Shown: piece by piece, positions 34,393 through 43,839 of the stretch | How positions within the stretch are numbered: position 1 is the first letter of the stretch | Layout of the letters: each line of letters starts with the position of its first letter | From: Tannerella sp. | Lineage (GTDB): Bacteria > Bacteroidota > Bacteroidia > Bacteroidales > Tannerellaceae | Direction: 5' to 3' | NCBI GenBank assembly: GCA_031258835.1 | Contig: JAIRMH010000179.1 | Coordinates: 1 to 57,212, forward strand | Length of the DNA: 57,212 nt | Position numbers and translations under genes: made by a program | Notes under the pieces: generated by a model | Told to the model about the DNA's origin: nothing | The model's database searches: none | Seen by the model: only the letters and a program-made list of their open reading frames with translations

Positions 34393-35874
34393 TCATCGCC
34401 ATCTTTTCAAAATGCCGGTTTTTCTTACGGAGATTGCGACGCCCAGATTGTCTCCGTAAATTGAGCCTGTGTCGGCCCCTATCTCTCCGGAAAAAAGCCA
34501 TCCTTCCAAATGCGGATGACAGTATGATATTTTCGCTGCACAGGAAAAATCGTTTGTCTTTTTTAGAAACGGCATATACATGACGCCCCAGCCTTCGGCA
34601 TTTGTCATCAGTATACGGTATGCTACCTGTGTGGATAAATATCCGTCAAAACCGATATGCCATGCCCGTATGCGGTTATTTTTGAATCCGACACTTCCGT
34701 TTTTATTATATTCGGGGGAGGTGATTAACGGAGATCCGAGACTTCGATTGAAATAGGATACGCCTGTCGTATATTCCCCGTTATTGTAGTAGTCGTCGCT
34801 TCCGCCGCCGTAGCCGGGATACACATCATGGTCGAACCAAAGGTAATGGGCAGGTCCGCTTTGGTTTTTGGTGTACAGGTATTCAAAAAGGACTCTGTTT
34901 ATCAATGGAAAGGTTGGAAAGTTAATCTGCATACCGTACAGGCCGTCCGGAAGATTATAAAGTTCCATCCCCGAAACATCATCAAAAAAATGCTGTTTAT
35001 ATAAATGGACGTCGAACAAAGAATGGATGTATCCGAGTTTGAAGTCGTAGCTCCCATAATGATTACCCAATACATTGACTTGAGCGGAAAGAGATGCGTC
35101 GTCGCCGCCGGAACCTCCCACGATGATGCGCATGAAATCTTTCAATGAATGAGGTTGAACCCCATCTTTGGTTGATATGCCTCCCCATTGGGCATGATGA
35201 CGAACGCCTATTGTTGCAGTCAACGGGAAATTATCATAAGGATCTAATATCCTTATATGCAGCGATTTATGGTGCCATAATACATTTTCGACGTAAAGCT
35301 GTCCTTTATTTTTTAGTTGTTTCAGGTATTCGGTATCAAAAGAGCGTCCTGCGGCAAAATCTCCTTTAAACAGTATAAAGCCTTTTGTAGCCGGGAGAGG
35401 GGTAAAATTAGGAACGGAAATGTTTATTTCCGGTATGGGACGGGCGTTGGCGGAGTGAACCATATCTCCGCTACTTAAATTTTTGTCCCACAGGGAGGTG
35501 TAATTTTCTTTACTGCCGATTGTCAGCATGAGCCATTTGTATCCTATCTCTGCATATAGTTGCTGGATATAAACATTACGGTAACGCGGCGTACTCGCGA
35601 TGATGTCCACGCCGACGCCTATACGTACGTTTTTCCGTAGCGACTGATTATGGAATGTTCCCACACGCAAATAGCTGTTGCCGGCATCCAAAGGGGCCGT
35701 TCCGTAGCGATTTCCGACAATCCAGAAAGGAGTATACTTGCCTGTTGCCGTCGAACCGAATGTCTCAATATCGAACTCCGTTGATCCGAAGGAGTGATTG
35801 TCGTTTTGCGACAGGCATGGCGTAATGTCTGATATTAATACAAAGAGGAATATATATTTTATTAAGTATTTCAT
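34393..35874 (-). CDS. Capsule assembly Wzi-family outer-membrane protein
   Basis: A 493-residue outer-membrane barrel with a signal peptide (about 1-22, ending PCLSQ). It matches the Wzi-like family of Bacteroidota: FDIETFGSTATGKYTPFWIVGNRYG at the start of the mature part, LYAEIGYKWLMLTIGSKENY, and NHYGSYDFKLGYIHS. E. coli Wzi binds capsular polysaccharide at the surface; the Bacteroidota homologues are assigned by similarity only. No other capsule genes are nearby. It is last in a minus-strand set after rsmE (28-base gap). Confidence 0.85.
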   Translation of the reverse strand: MKYLIKYIFLFVLISDITPCLSQNDNHSFGSTEFDIETFGSTATGKYTPFWIVGNRYGTAPLDAGNSYLRVGTFHNQSLRKNVRIGVGVDIIASTPRYRNVYIQQLYAEIGYKWLMLTIGSKENYTSLWDKNLSSGDMVHSANARPIPEINISVPNFTPLPATKGFILFKGDFAAGRSFDTEYLKQLKNKGQLYVENVLWHHKSLHIRILDPYDNFPLTATIGVRHHAQWGGISTKDGVQPHSLKDFMRIIVGGSGGDDASLSAQVNVLGNHYGSYDFKLGYIHSLFDVHLYKQHFFDDVSGMELYNLPDGLYGMQINFPTFPLINRVLFEYLYTKNQSGPAHYLWFDHDVYPGYGGGSDDYYNNGEYTTGVSYFNRSLGSPLITSPEYNKNGSVGFKNNRIRAWHIGFDGYLSTQVAYRILMTNAEGWGVMYMPFLKKTNDFSCAAKISYCHPHLEGWLFSGEIGADTGSIYGDNLGVAISVRKTGILKRWR

Positions 35875-35902
35875 AATTGAGCGATAAATAGTGAATGATT
35901 TG

Positions 35903-36604
35903 TTACATGTTTAAGACATGGATGGTATGACATGCTACCAATGCGGCTGTTTCCGTACGCAGGCGGCTTTTTCCTAAAGATACCGGTGAAAAACCAGCAG
36001 CTATGGCTGCATTTATTTCTTCGGGGCTGAAATCTCCTTCCGGCCCTATCAGTATAACAACGTTTTTAGCTGGGGTGTAGATATCTTTGATAAGATTTTT
36101 TTGCCCTTCAGAGCAATACCCAATCATTTTGTAATCACCTGTGCTAAGTGCTATAAACTCTCGAAAATCGACGATCCCGTTTATTTCCGGGAACGTGGTT
36201 TTCTGCGATTGTTTCATGGCGCTAACGGCAATTTTGTTCAACCTTTGCAGTTTTATCTCGCGCCGTTCGGAATAGCGACAACGCAGGCACGTTATTCTGT
36301 TTATCCCTATTTCGGTTGTTTTCTCAACGAGCCATTCCATTCTATCCATATTTTTTGTAGGAGATATTGCAATATGAATATCAACGTTCCATAAAGGTTG
36401 CGGTTTCAGTTTTTCTGTGATGTCGATCCGGCAATGCTTAGGGTGTGTTTCCGTTAAGATTGCTTTATAAAGAAAGCCTTTGCCGTCGGTGACGGTTATG
36501 GCGTCTCCGTTTTTAAGTCTTAGCGCGCGAGCGCAATGTTGCGATTCTTCTTCCGGCAATTCCGGGTTCAACACAATGTCCGGTGCATAAAATAGATGTT
36601 CCAT
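35903..36604 (-). CDS. rsmE: 16S rRNA (uracil(1498)-N3)-methyltransferase
   Basis: Methylates U1498 in the decoding centre of 16S rRNA. The 233-residue protein has the PUA-like N-terminus (MEHLFYAPDI, SQHCARALRLKNGD) and the SPOUT knot: ISPTKNMDRMEWLVEKTTEIG, CSEGQ, VVILIGPEGDFSPEEI and VSLGKSRLRTETAAL. The frame is open further upstream, overlapping the previous gene, but ATG 36604 matches the family start. It follows the BFN gene by 10 bases. Confidence 0.95.
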   Translation of the reverse strand: MEHLFYAPDIVLNPELPEEESQHCARALRLKNGDAITVTDGKGFLYKAILTETHPKHCRIDITEKLKPQPLWNVDIHIAISPTKNMDRMEWLVEKTTEIGINRITCLRCRYSERREIKLQRLNKIAVSAMKQSQKTTFPEINGIVDFREFIALSTGDYKMIGYCSEGQKNLIKDIYTPAKNVVILIGPEGDFSPEEINAAIAAGFSPVSLGKSRLRTETAALVACHTIHVLNM

Positions 36605-36614
36605 TTTTTTGAAG

Positions 36615-37247
36615 TCAATCTTTTTTACTCTCTTTTTCCCTGCGTAATAATTCGTCTTTATATATTTTTGCAAATTCATAATTTTCTTCCGACACGGCTT
36701 TTTCCATCCGTTCTTTGAGTTCTTTCTTTTTCAGTATGCGTAGTTTTCTTTTTAGTTTGGGAATATCTTGTAAATCATCTATCGTAAATTCTTCGGGTAG
36801 TGCTTCCAGTTCGTTTTTCTCGACGTAATTACATTCCTCTAAAACGATACCGCATTTATGCATGATAGATTCTGTTGTATATATGTCGCAATCACACCGC
36901 AATGCGATAGCAATTGCGTCGGAAGTGCGCGAGTCTAAACAAATTTCACGCGTATTGTCGGTCAATACTATTTCCGAATAAAATATACCATCCCTGAAGC
37001 TGTGGATGAAAACTTCTTTCATGCGAAATCCTGTTAATTTAATATATTCAATAAACAAATCGTGCGTGAGCGGGCGTGGGGGATTTAGCTTCTCGATGGC
37101 GATAGCGATGGATTGCGCTTCGAACATTCCGACAATAATCGGCAAACGCCTCAATCCGTCTTCAGCCAGAACCAAAGCGTAGGCTCCTGATTGTACCTGG
37201 CTATTCGTAAGCCCCTGTACGTTTAATTTTATCTTCTTCTTTTCCAT
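36615..37247 (-). CDS. Bifunctional nuclease (BFN/DUF151) family protein with C-terminal UVR motif
   Basis: A 210-residue protein. The first ~140 residues form the BFN domain (GAYALVLAEDGLRRLPIIVGMFEAQSIAIA in order, then SRTSDAIAIALR). The last ~40 residues form a UvrB/UvrC-type helical pair (LKERMEKAVSEENYEFAKIYKDEL). This domain pairing is standard in Bacteroidota. Plant BFN proteins have RNase and DNase activity, but the bacterial role is not known. It is co-directional with rsmE and the DUF5106 gene. Confidence 0.87.
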   Translation of the reverse strand: MEKKKIKLNVQGLTNSQVQSGAYALVLAEDGLRRLPIIVGMFEAQSIAIAIEKLNPPRPLTHDLFIEYIKLTGFRMKEVFIHSFRDGIFYSEIVLTDNTREICLDSRTSDAIAIALRCDCDIYTTESIMHKCGIVLEECNYVEKNELEALPEEFTIDDLQDIPKLKRKLRILKKKELKERMEKAVSEENYEFAKIYKDELLRREKESKKD

Positions 37248-37267
37248 AAAAGTATTATCTGTAGTTA

Positions 37268-38185
37268 CTATTGCTTACGGAAATAATTCTCAAGCATTTC
37301 AAAAGTTGTATCTTTTAAAAGGACTTTTTTATCTTTGTCTAAAAGATATATTGTAGGGAATCGCTTAATATTATAGATTCCTTCCATGTTTATCCGTTGT
37401 TCCGCATCGCGTGAATAAATCCAGGAATTTAAGACGGCGGATGCGTGTTTTTTCCATGCTTCCACATCATCATTTGTATAAACGGCAAGTATCTTGAGTC
37501 TTCCCTGTTTAATAAAATCGTTTATTATCGGCGATACAATAAGCCTCCTCGTTAGCAGGAGGCAATCTTCACATTCGGGATCGTTAAAATAAAGCAGGAT
37601 GTAATCGGTATCGAGGGCGTGCAGCGTACCGGTTTTATCATCCGCCAGTGTGTAAGTAAAGTCATTTGCCGTCTGTCCGATCCGGTTTTGCATGACACTC
37701 CGGAGGAGGAATTGCGGACGTATTTTTTCAGCGTCGTTAAGCACCGGCGATTTTAGCTCCTGCTGTAGGAACAGAATCAATTTTTCTTCGTCGCATATCG
37801 GCGAATCGTAGTTGTAAAGGTACTGTTCGCTTAGCTTTGATATAAAAAGAAATGTTTCCCGTTGACTTTCCGCCTTTTTCATCAGCGAACTGACAGACTT
37901 GGCCATCGTATCGCCGGATACGAAAGACAGTAAGTCTGCATAATCGACAAAACTGCGCTCTAACAGTTTGTCTGTCATCAGGAAAGATGTGTCGCCAAAA
38001 TCATATTTATCCCAATAGTGCATGACGAGATAGGTGGCGCGTTGCGATGGCTCGGTTATTTCTTTCGGTATGTCCGGCATCATATTCAGCAATAAGCTAT
38101 CCTCCAGTTGCCGGGCATGACAAAATGAACCGGAAATAAGAGCGATAATCGCAGAAATAATATATATACGTACGGTTTTATACAT
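37268..38185 (-). CDS. DUF5106 domain protein with thioredoxin-like C-terminus
   Basis: A 305-residue secreted protein. Signal peptide MYKTVRIYIISAIIALISGS, then an alpha-helical DUF5106 domain (IPKEITEPSQRATYLVMHYW, DYADLLSFVSGD), then a thioredoxin fold with a CXXC centre in DPECEDCLLLTRR and the cis-Pro strand KRFPTIYLLD. Such proteins are found in the Bacteroidota periplasm or outer membrane and are thought to act in disulfide exchange. ATG 38185 is chosen because the upstream in-frame ATG at 38239 lies upstream of the -7 box and would bury the signal peptide. Confidence 0.85.
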   Translation of the reverse strand: MYKTVRIYIISAIIALISGSFCHARQLEDSLLLNMMPDIPKEITEPSQRATYLVMHYWDKYDFGDTSFLMTDKLLERSFVDYADLLSFVSGDTMAKSVSSLMKKAESQRETFLFISKLSEQYLYNYDSPICDEEKLILFLQQELKSPVLNDAEKIRPQFLLRSVMQNRIGQTANDFTYTLADDKTGTLHALDTDYILLYFNDPECEDCLLLTRRLIVSPIINDFIKQGRLKILAVYTNDDVEAWKKHASAVLNSWIYSRDAEQRINMEGIYNIKRFPTIYLLDKDKKVLLKDTTFEMLENYFRKQ

Positions 38186-38209
38186 TTGTTTTGTATGTGA
38201 ATTTGAAGA

Positions 38210-38240
38210 CAAAGATAATGTATGCTTCGGGTAATACAAA
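38210..38240 (-). promoter_or_regulatory. Promoter for the DUF5106 gene
   Basis: Minus strand: TTTG (38237-38240), exactly 19 bases, TATCTTTG (38210-38217). Perfect consensus; the start falls about 18 bases before ATG 38185, confirming that start choice. Confidence 0.8.
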
Positions 38241-38295
38241 ATAAATTGTTTAAAACTATTGTGCCGTTTATAAATAAACTTGGCAAATAATGTAT

Positions 38296-38303
38296 TATTT
38301 TTG
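38296..38303 (+). promoter_or_regulatory. Probable -7 box for dnaG
   Basis: TATTTTTG, 21 bases before the dnaG ATG. No TTG lies at the ideal distance upstream. Confidence 0.4.
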
Positions 38304-38324
38304 TCTCGTTATTTGTATCGGACA

Positions 38325-40604
38325 ATGATAGATAAGTATACAGCGGATAGAATATATAATGCGGCACAGATTGTTGATGTCGTATCGGATTTTGTTACTC
38401 TCCGGAAGAGAGGTGCAAATTATGTGGGTTTATGTCCTTTTCATTCGGATAATACGCCTTCATTTCATGTCTCTCCATCGAAAAATATTTGCAAATGTTT
38501 TGCTTGTGGAGAAGGCGGTACGTCTGTGCAGTTCATCATGAAGCACGAGCAGATTTCTTATTACGAGGCTTTGCGTTATCTGGCGAAGAAATATAATATC
38601 GAGATTCGGGAACGGGAACTTACGGACGAAGAAAAACATATGCAGAGCGACCGGGAGAGTATGGTGATTATCAACAACTGGGCGCAGAAATTTTTCGCTT
38701 CACGTTTATACGAACATGAAGAGGGACGAAGGATTGCCATGTCATATTTTACGGAGCGGGGATTCCGTGATGATATCGTACGTAAATTTCAATTGGGATA
38801 CAGCCTCAACAAACGGGATGATCTATACGCAAATGCGACGGAGCACGGCTTTAATGAGATATACCTGCTGAAAACGGGTCTTGTCTATAAACGTGATGAT
38901 GGCGCGATTGCAGATCGTTTTCATGGACGCGTTATTTTTCCGGTACATACCTTGAGCGGGAAAGTGATCGCTTTTGGAGGACGTATATTAGGAAAAAAAG
39001 ATAAGGTCGCGAAATATATAAATTCGCCGGAAAGTGAGATTTACCATAAAAGTAACGAATTATATGGCATTTATTTTGCCAGACAAGCGATTGTCAGAGC
39101 GGATAAATGCTACCTCGTAGAAGGTTATACCGACGTTATCTCCATGCATCAGACCGGAATTGAAAATGTTGTCGCCTCATCGGGAACATCGCTTACGGAT
39201 GGACAGATACGTCTTATTCATCGTTTTACGAATAATATAACAGTGCTTTACGATGGCGATGCCGCCGGCATAAAAGCGGCCATACGGGGTATAGATATGT
39301 TGCTTGCGGAAGGGATGAACGTAAAAGTCGTTCTTCTTCCCGAAGGAGAAGATCCGGATTCTTTCGCTCGTTCGCACAATTCATTCGATTTTACATTGTA
39401 TATAAATGAACATGAAGTTGATTTTATACGGTTTAAAGCAGGTTTGTTGTTGAAAGAAGCCGATGATGATCCTGTCAAGCGGATAAATCTTATAAAAGAG
39501 ATGATGGAGACCATCGCTGTTATTCCTGATAATATAACCCGTTCGGTCTATATTAAGGAATGTAGCCATCTTTTTGATGGGAGGGAACAACTCTTGATGG
39601 ATGAGGTTATGAAAATAAGGGGCAGACGAAGCCGCTCCGTCCAAAAGATGCCGGGTCAAAGGACTTCGCCTCCGGCGTTATCAGCGCTGTCGGATTCTAA
39701 CCTGTCCGCATCTGCTCAAACGACATTTGCTCAACCGGATTCGCCTTCGATGATTCCCGCTCAGTCCACATCCGACGTTCGGACAACTCCGTTTCCACCC
39801 GCTTCTGCCCGAACAGCATCCGATCAAATGATATGGGATGGCGAACTCGCGACGTTGACGCCGAATGATTATCCGCCGGATGTTACCACGGAAACAAAAG
39901 AAGGCGGAGCGGCAACCGGCGACATTACCGGGAAAACAGAAACCCCGGTTAATAACAGGGATTATAAATATTCCCCATTCAAGAAATACGAATCAATATT
40001 GTTACGTTATGTAATACGTTATGGCGAACGGATTCTTTTTGTAGATAAAAAGAGTGATGAGAATGGCGATATTGAACGCCTTGTGAGTGTTGCTGAATAT
40101 ATACAATCGGAATTGCAAAAAGATGAAATAGAGATTCAGACGCCGATATACAAACGAATATTGGAAGAAGCGATCGTTCAGAGCGAAAATGAGGGTTTTA
40201 CCGCATCTCATTATTTCCTTACTCATTCCGATCTCGAAATCAGTAAATTAGCCACAGATATGATAAGCAGTAAATACTCGCTGAGCAAATATTTTTACAA
40301 TCCTGAAGATGTGGCGCTGAAACAGACGACTCTTTCCGACGAACGGCAGGAAGCGGAAAATGAGGCCAGGAAAAGGGAAAAAGAGCGCGATCAATTGGAA
40401 CGTTGGGTCGTGCATGATATATTTACATTGAAAAATGCTTACATAAAACATAAAATCGACGATGTCAACAAGCAAATGAGGGAATTTCGGTCTGACGAAG
40501 AAAAAGTAATGACGCTTTTGAAAAAACGCATGGAGCTGGACCGTACAAAAATTAAATTAAGTAAGGCGCTGGGAGATAGAATAGTAACCGGTATCGGGGA
40601 ATGA
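38325..40604 (+). CDS. dnaG: DNA primase
   Basis: Makes RNA primers at the replication fork. The 759-residue protein begins MIDKYTADRIYNAAQIVDVV; the frame opens earlier with a TTG at 38280, but the ATG at 38325 matches the family. The CHC2 zinc ribbon uses Cys37, His40, Cys57 and Cys60. The catalytic domain shows the toprim centre LVEGYTDVISMHQTGIEN and YDGDAAG. A linker of roughly 120 residues, rich in Pro, Ser, Thr and Ala, separates it from the C-terminal helicase-binding helices. This is longer than most DnaG proteins (about 580-650 residues). It may share a transcript with the ABC genes after it (18-base gap). Confidence 0.97.
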   Translation: MIDKYTADRIYNAAQIVDVVSDFVTLRKRGANYVGLCPFHSDNTPSFHVSPSKNICKCFACGEGGTSVQFIMKHEQISYYEALRYLAKKYNIEIRERELTDEEKHMQSDRESMVIINNWAQKFFASRLYEHEEGRRIAMSYFTERGFRDDIVRKFQLGYSLNKRDDLYANATEHGFNEIYLLKTGLVYKRDDGAIADRFHGRVIFPVHTLSGKVIAFGGRILGKKDKVAKYINSPESEIYHKSNELYGIYFARQAIVRADKCYLVEGYTDVISMHQTGIENVVASSGTSLTDGQIRLIHRFTNNITVLYDGDAAGIKAAIRGIDMLLAEGMNVKVVLLPEGEDPDSFARSHNSFDFTLYINEHEVDFIRFKAGLLLKEADDDPVKRINLIKEMMETIAVIPDNITRSVYIKECSHLFDGREQLLMDEVMKIRGRRSRSVQKMPGQRTSPPALSALSDSNLSASAQTTFAQPDSPSMIPAQSTSDVRTTPFPPASARTASDQMIWDGELATLTPNDYPPDVTTETKEGGAATGDITGKTETPVNNRDYKYSPFKKYESILLRYVIRYGERILFVDKKSDENGDIERLVSVAEYIQSELQKDEIEIQTPIYKRILEEAIVQSENEGFTASHYFLTHSDLEISKLATDMISSKYSLSKYFYNPEDVALKQTTLSDERQEAENEARKREKERDQLERWVVHDIFTLKNAYIKHKIDDVNKQMREFRSDEEKVMTLLKKRMELDRTKIKLSKALGDRIVTGIGE

Positions 40605-40622
40605 AACTTAAAACATATAAAT

Positions 40623-41534
40623 ATGGATTTTTTAGAGACTAAAGACGTGGTAAAACAATATGCCGATCATTGTGCATTGAATAATGTCAGTATTTGTGTT
40701 CCGAAAGGGAAGATTTTCGGTTTGTTAGGCCCTAACGGAGCGGGAAAAACGACGCTGATCCGTATCATCAACCGTATAATCGCGCCCGACAGCGGAGAGG
40801 TCTTTATAGATGGCCGTCCTTACCGATCGTCGGATATTTATCGGATCGGTTATTTGCCGGAAGAACGCGGATTGTATAAGAAAATGAAAGTCGGTGAACA
40901 GGCGATATATCTTGCTCGGTTAAAAGGTCTTACGGCTACCGAGGCGAAACGCCGTTTAATGGTGTGGTTTGAAAAGTTCGGTATTGTGGAATGGCGGAAT
41001 AAGAAACTCGAAGAGCTGTCGAAAGGTATGCAACAGAAAGTTCAATTTATAGTGACGGTGATACACGAGCCAGAATTGTTGATTTTTGATGAACCTTTCA
41101 GCGGCTTCGATCCTGTTAATACGGAACAGCTTAAAAAAGAGATTATTGAATTAAAGAATGTCGGTCGCACGATTATTTTTTCCACCCATAATATGACGTC
41201 GGTAGAAGAAATATGCGATGATATTGCATTGATAAACAAATCGGAGGTCGTCCTGTCAGGTCGCGTAGCGGAAATCCGTAACCGCTTTAAATCAAATACA
41301 TTTAGTGTATGTGTAAAAAATGACATATTTGAACCTTCGCCCGCTACGTTTACCGTCCTTTCCGAAACGAAGGGGGCGGACAATACGCTCAATGTGCGTA
41401 TCCGTAAGGAGACGGAACTGAGTAATTCCGCATTGCTGAATATATTGACACAAAAGCATGAAATTATCTCATTTGCCGAAGAATTGCCTTCCATGAATGA
41501 GGTGTTTCTGAAAGCAGTAATCACTAATCACTAA
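40623..41534 (+). CDS. ABC transporter ATP-binding protein (NatA-like)
   Basis: A 303-residue ATPase of a drug/Na+-efflux type ABC-2 exporter. Walker A GPNGAGKTTL, Q-loop GYLPEERGLYKKMKVGEQ, signature LSKGMQQKVQF, Walker B LLIFDEPFSG and the H-loop in FSTHNM are all present. The C-terminal extension (about 220-303) is the DUF4162-like cap seen in NatA-type proteins. Its last codons lie in a heptanucleotide repeat. The permease follows after 32 bases. The substrate is not known. Confidence 0.92.
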   Translation: MDFLETKDVVKQYADHCALNNVSICVPKGKIFGLLGPNGAGKTTLIRIINRIIAPDSGEVFIDGRPYRSSDIYRIGYLPEERGLYKKMKVGEQAIYLARLKGLTATEAKRRLMVWFEKFGIVEWRNKKLEELSKGMQQKVQFIVTVIHEPELLIFDEPFSGFDPVNTEQLKKEIIELKNVGRTIIFSTHNMTSVEEICDDIALINKSEVVLSGRVAEIRNRFKSNTFSVCVKNDIFEPSPATFTVLSETKGADNTLNVRIRKETELSNSALLNILTQKHEIISFAEELPSMNEVFLKAVITNH

Positions 41535-41545
41535 TCACTAATCAC
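41518..41545 (+). repeat. Heptanucleotide tandem repeat (TAATCAC)4 at the natA-natB junction
   Basis: Four perfect copies of TAATCAC, then a fifth start (TAATTTC). The repeat encodes the last residues ITNH and supplies the stop codon TAA at 41532-41534 of the ATPase gene. Confidence 0.9.
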
Positions 41546-41566
41546 TAATTTCAAAATGATATCGTT

Positions 41567-42868
41567 ATGAAAAAAATAGTAATCGTTACAAAAAGAGAAT
41601 ATTTACGCAGAGTAAATAAAAAGTCGTTTATATTTATAACACTGTTAGCCCCACTCTTGTTTGCCGCTCTGATGTTTGTACCTTTATGGCTCTCTTCGAT
41701 AAAAAGCGGTGATATATACGAAGTGGCTATCATGGATCGTACCGGTAAATACGCATCGTTATTCGAGGATACGGACATGTTCCGGTTTGTTGGGGATGCC
41801 GGTCATATGGCGGTAGAGGAATCAAAAAATAGTCGTCCTGATATTTTTGCGTTTCTTGAGATAACAGACGATTTGCTTGAAAATCCGAACGCCGTTACGC
41901 TTTATTCGGAGAAACAGATTCCTCAGGATTTGAAACGCGAAGTGAATCGCGTACTAAGACAACATCTTGAAAAAGAAAAACGTGCGTCATTTAATATCCC
42001 TAATATTGATGAAATCATTGAGAAGAGCAGCATACATATCGATGTTCAGACGATTAAATGGGGTAAAGACGGAACGGAGAGTGAATCGTCGTCGGGGATA
42101 AGCAGTATCATCGGCATGGTATTTACGTTCATTATCTATATGTTTATAATGATGTACGGCGCTATGGTAATGCAGAGTGTGATGGAAGAGAAGACAAATC
42201 GCATTGTCGAAGTGATCGTTTCTTCCGTACGTCCTTTCGACCTTATGATGGGTAAAATAACAGGTATCGGACTGGTCGGTATTACGCAGGTCTTTATCTG
42301 GTGTATACTGACAATGATCCTGGTTGGCCTTGGGGGTATGTTTATGGGCGCCGGTGGTGGTCATGACATGTCGGTCATACCGTCGGGCATGCAATACGGT
42401 ATGACTGAAATGTCGTCTTCGGCAGGGATATTGTCAAAACTTAGCTCTTTCAACTTCATCGAGATCATCATATACTTTGTTTTGTTTTTTACAGGCGGGT
42501 ATATTTCTTATGCATCGCTGTTCGCCGCTGTTGGTTCTGTGGTAGACAGTCCGGAAGATTCGCAACAGTTTATGACGCCTCTGATGGTTCTTCTTATATT
42601 TGCCGTTTATACCGGTATGTATAGCATAAACAATCCGGATGGCCCGCTTGCATTTTGGTGTTCGTTAATTCCGTTTACCTCGCCGGTCGTGATGATGGTG
42701 CGTATCCCTTACGAGATACCTTTCTGGCAGATATTAACTTCGCTTGTGTTGTTGTTTGCCTCGGACATATTTTTTGTATGGTTATCTGCTAAGATTTATC
42801 GTGTGGGCATTTTAATGTATGGTAAAAAACCCGATTTTAAAGAGATAGCCCGTTGGGTAAAATACTGA
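41567..42868 (+). CDS. ABC-2 type transporter permease (NatB-like)
   Basis: A 433-residue membrane protein: one N-terminal membrane segment after a basic start (KREYLRRVNKKSFIF), a large periplasmic domain of about 150 residues, then five or six membrane helices. MQSVMEEKTNRIVEVIVSSVRPFDLMMGKI is the conserved ABC-2 coupling segment. It pairs with the preceding ATPase to make an exporter, substrate unknown. It converges with rpoD, with only 14 bases between the stop codons. Confidence 0.9.
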   Translation: MKKIVIVTKREYLRRVNKKSFIFITLLAPLLFAALMFVPLWLSSIKSGDIYEVAIMDRTGKYASLFEDTDMFRFVGDAGHMAVEESKNSRPDIFAFLEITDDLLENPNAVTLYSEKQIPQDLKREVNRVLRQHLEKEKRASFNIPNIDEIIEKSSIHIDVQTIKWGKDGTESESSSGISSIIGMVFTFIIYMFIMMYGAMVMQSVMEEKTNRIVEVIVSSVRPFDLMMGKITGIGLVGITQVFIWCILTMILVGLGGMFMGAGGGHDMSVIPSGMQYGMTEMSSSAGILSKLSSFNFIEIIIYFVLFFTGGYISYASLFAAVGSVVDSPEDSQQFMTPLMVLLIFAVYTGMYSINNPDGPLAFWCSLIPFTSPVVMMVRIPYEIPFWQILTSLVLLFASDIFFVWLSAKIYRVGILMYGKKPDFKEIARWVKY

Positions 42869-42882
42869 AACACATCTAATGT

Positions 42883-43743
42883 TTATCCTAAGTAAGCTTT
42901 CAACAGTTTACTTCTCGATCCTTGACGCAGACGTCGTATCGCTTTTTCTTTTATCTGGCGTACACGCTCGCGGGTAAGGCCGAATTTGTCGCCGATTTCT
43001 TCCAGCGTAACTTCTTGACAACCTATACCGAAAAACATTTTTATGATTTCACATTCCCTTTCTGTCAAAGTAGAGAGTGCGCGGTTAATTTCTTTTGCCA
43101 GCGATTCGTTCATCAATTCACCGTCGGCGATTGGTGCGTCGTCATTTACCAGAACGTCCAGCAGGCTGTTGTCTTCGCCTTCAACGAAAGGAGCGTCAAC
43201 AGAGATGTGACGACCTGAAACTTTCAGCGTGTCGGAAATTTTATCTACCGGAATGTCAAGTTCCACAGCCAGTTCTTCGGGTGAAGGTTTACGTTCGTTT
43301 TCCTGCTCAAACCGGGAAAACGCTTTGCTTATTTTGTTTAACGAACCTACCTGATTCAACGGTAAACGTACGATCCGTGATTGTTCGGCTAAAGCCTGAA
43401 GTATAGATTGACGGATCCACCATACAGCATAGGAGATGAATTTGAAGCCTCTTGTCTCGTCAAATTTCTCCGCCGCTTTTATTAAGCCCAAATTACCTTC
43501 GTTAATAAGATCAGGAAGGCTTAGTCCCTGATTCTGATACTGTTTTGCTACTGACACAACGAATCTGAGATTGGCTCTGGTCAATTTCTCCAATGCTCTG
43601 CGATCGCCTTTTCTTATGGCTTGCGCCAATTCAACTTCTTCTTCTACCGTTATTAAATCCTCGCGACCTATTTCTTGAAGATACTTGTCTAAAGAAGCAC
43701 TTTCACGATTCGTTATTGATTTTGTTATTTTTAACTGTCTCAT
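42883..43743 (-). CDS. rpoD: RNA polymerase primary sigma factor (short Bacteroidota SigA/RpoD)
   Basis: A 286-residue sigma-70 factor with no region 1.1, as in Bacteroidota. Region 1.2 is [16 protein letters not shown]; region 2 has the invariant [21 protein letters not shown]; region 3 follows ([16 protein letters not shown]); region 4.2 is [20 protein letters not shown]. It directs transcription from the TTTG/TAnnTTTG promoters described throughout this window. Its own -7 box (43773-43780) lies inside a long inverted repeat. The htrA gene is upstream on the same strand. Confidence 0.97.
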   Translation of the reverse strand: MRQLKITKSITNRESASLDKYLQEIGREDLITVEEEVELAQAIRKGDRRALEKLTRANLRFVVSVAKQYQNQGLSLPDLINEGNLGLIKAAEKFDETRGFKFISYAVWWIRQSILQALAEQSRIVRLPLNQVGSLNKISKAFSRFEQENERKPSPEELAVELDIPVDKISDTLKVSGRHISVDAPFVEGEDNSLLDVLVNDDAPIADGELMNESLAKEINRALSTLTERECEIIKMFFGIGCQEVTLEEIGDKFGLTRERVRQIKEKAIRRLRQGSRSKLLKAYLG

Positions 43744-43766
43744 TAGAATTCGCCCTTGTTATAAAT

Positions 43767-43812
43767 GGAGTGCAAATATAGTACATTTTTCCGGAATGTA
43801 CTATTGCACTCC
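43767..43812 (-). promoter_or_regulatory. Inverted repeat holding the rpoD -7 box
   Basis: GGAGTGCAA-ATA-TAGTACATT (43767-43787) pairs with 43795-43812 over 18 bases, except for 3 unpaired bases (ATA), around a 7-base loop. On the minus strand TATATTTG (43773-43780) inside the second arm is a perfect -7 box, and no -33 TTG is found. It could be the htrA terminator, an rpoD operator, or both. Confidence 0.6.
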
Positions 43813-43839
43813 CTGATTTTTAAGTTAAATTAAGCATCA

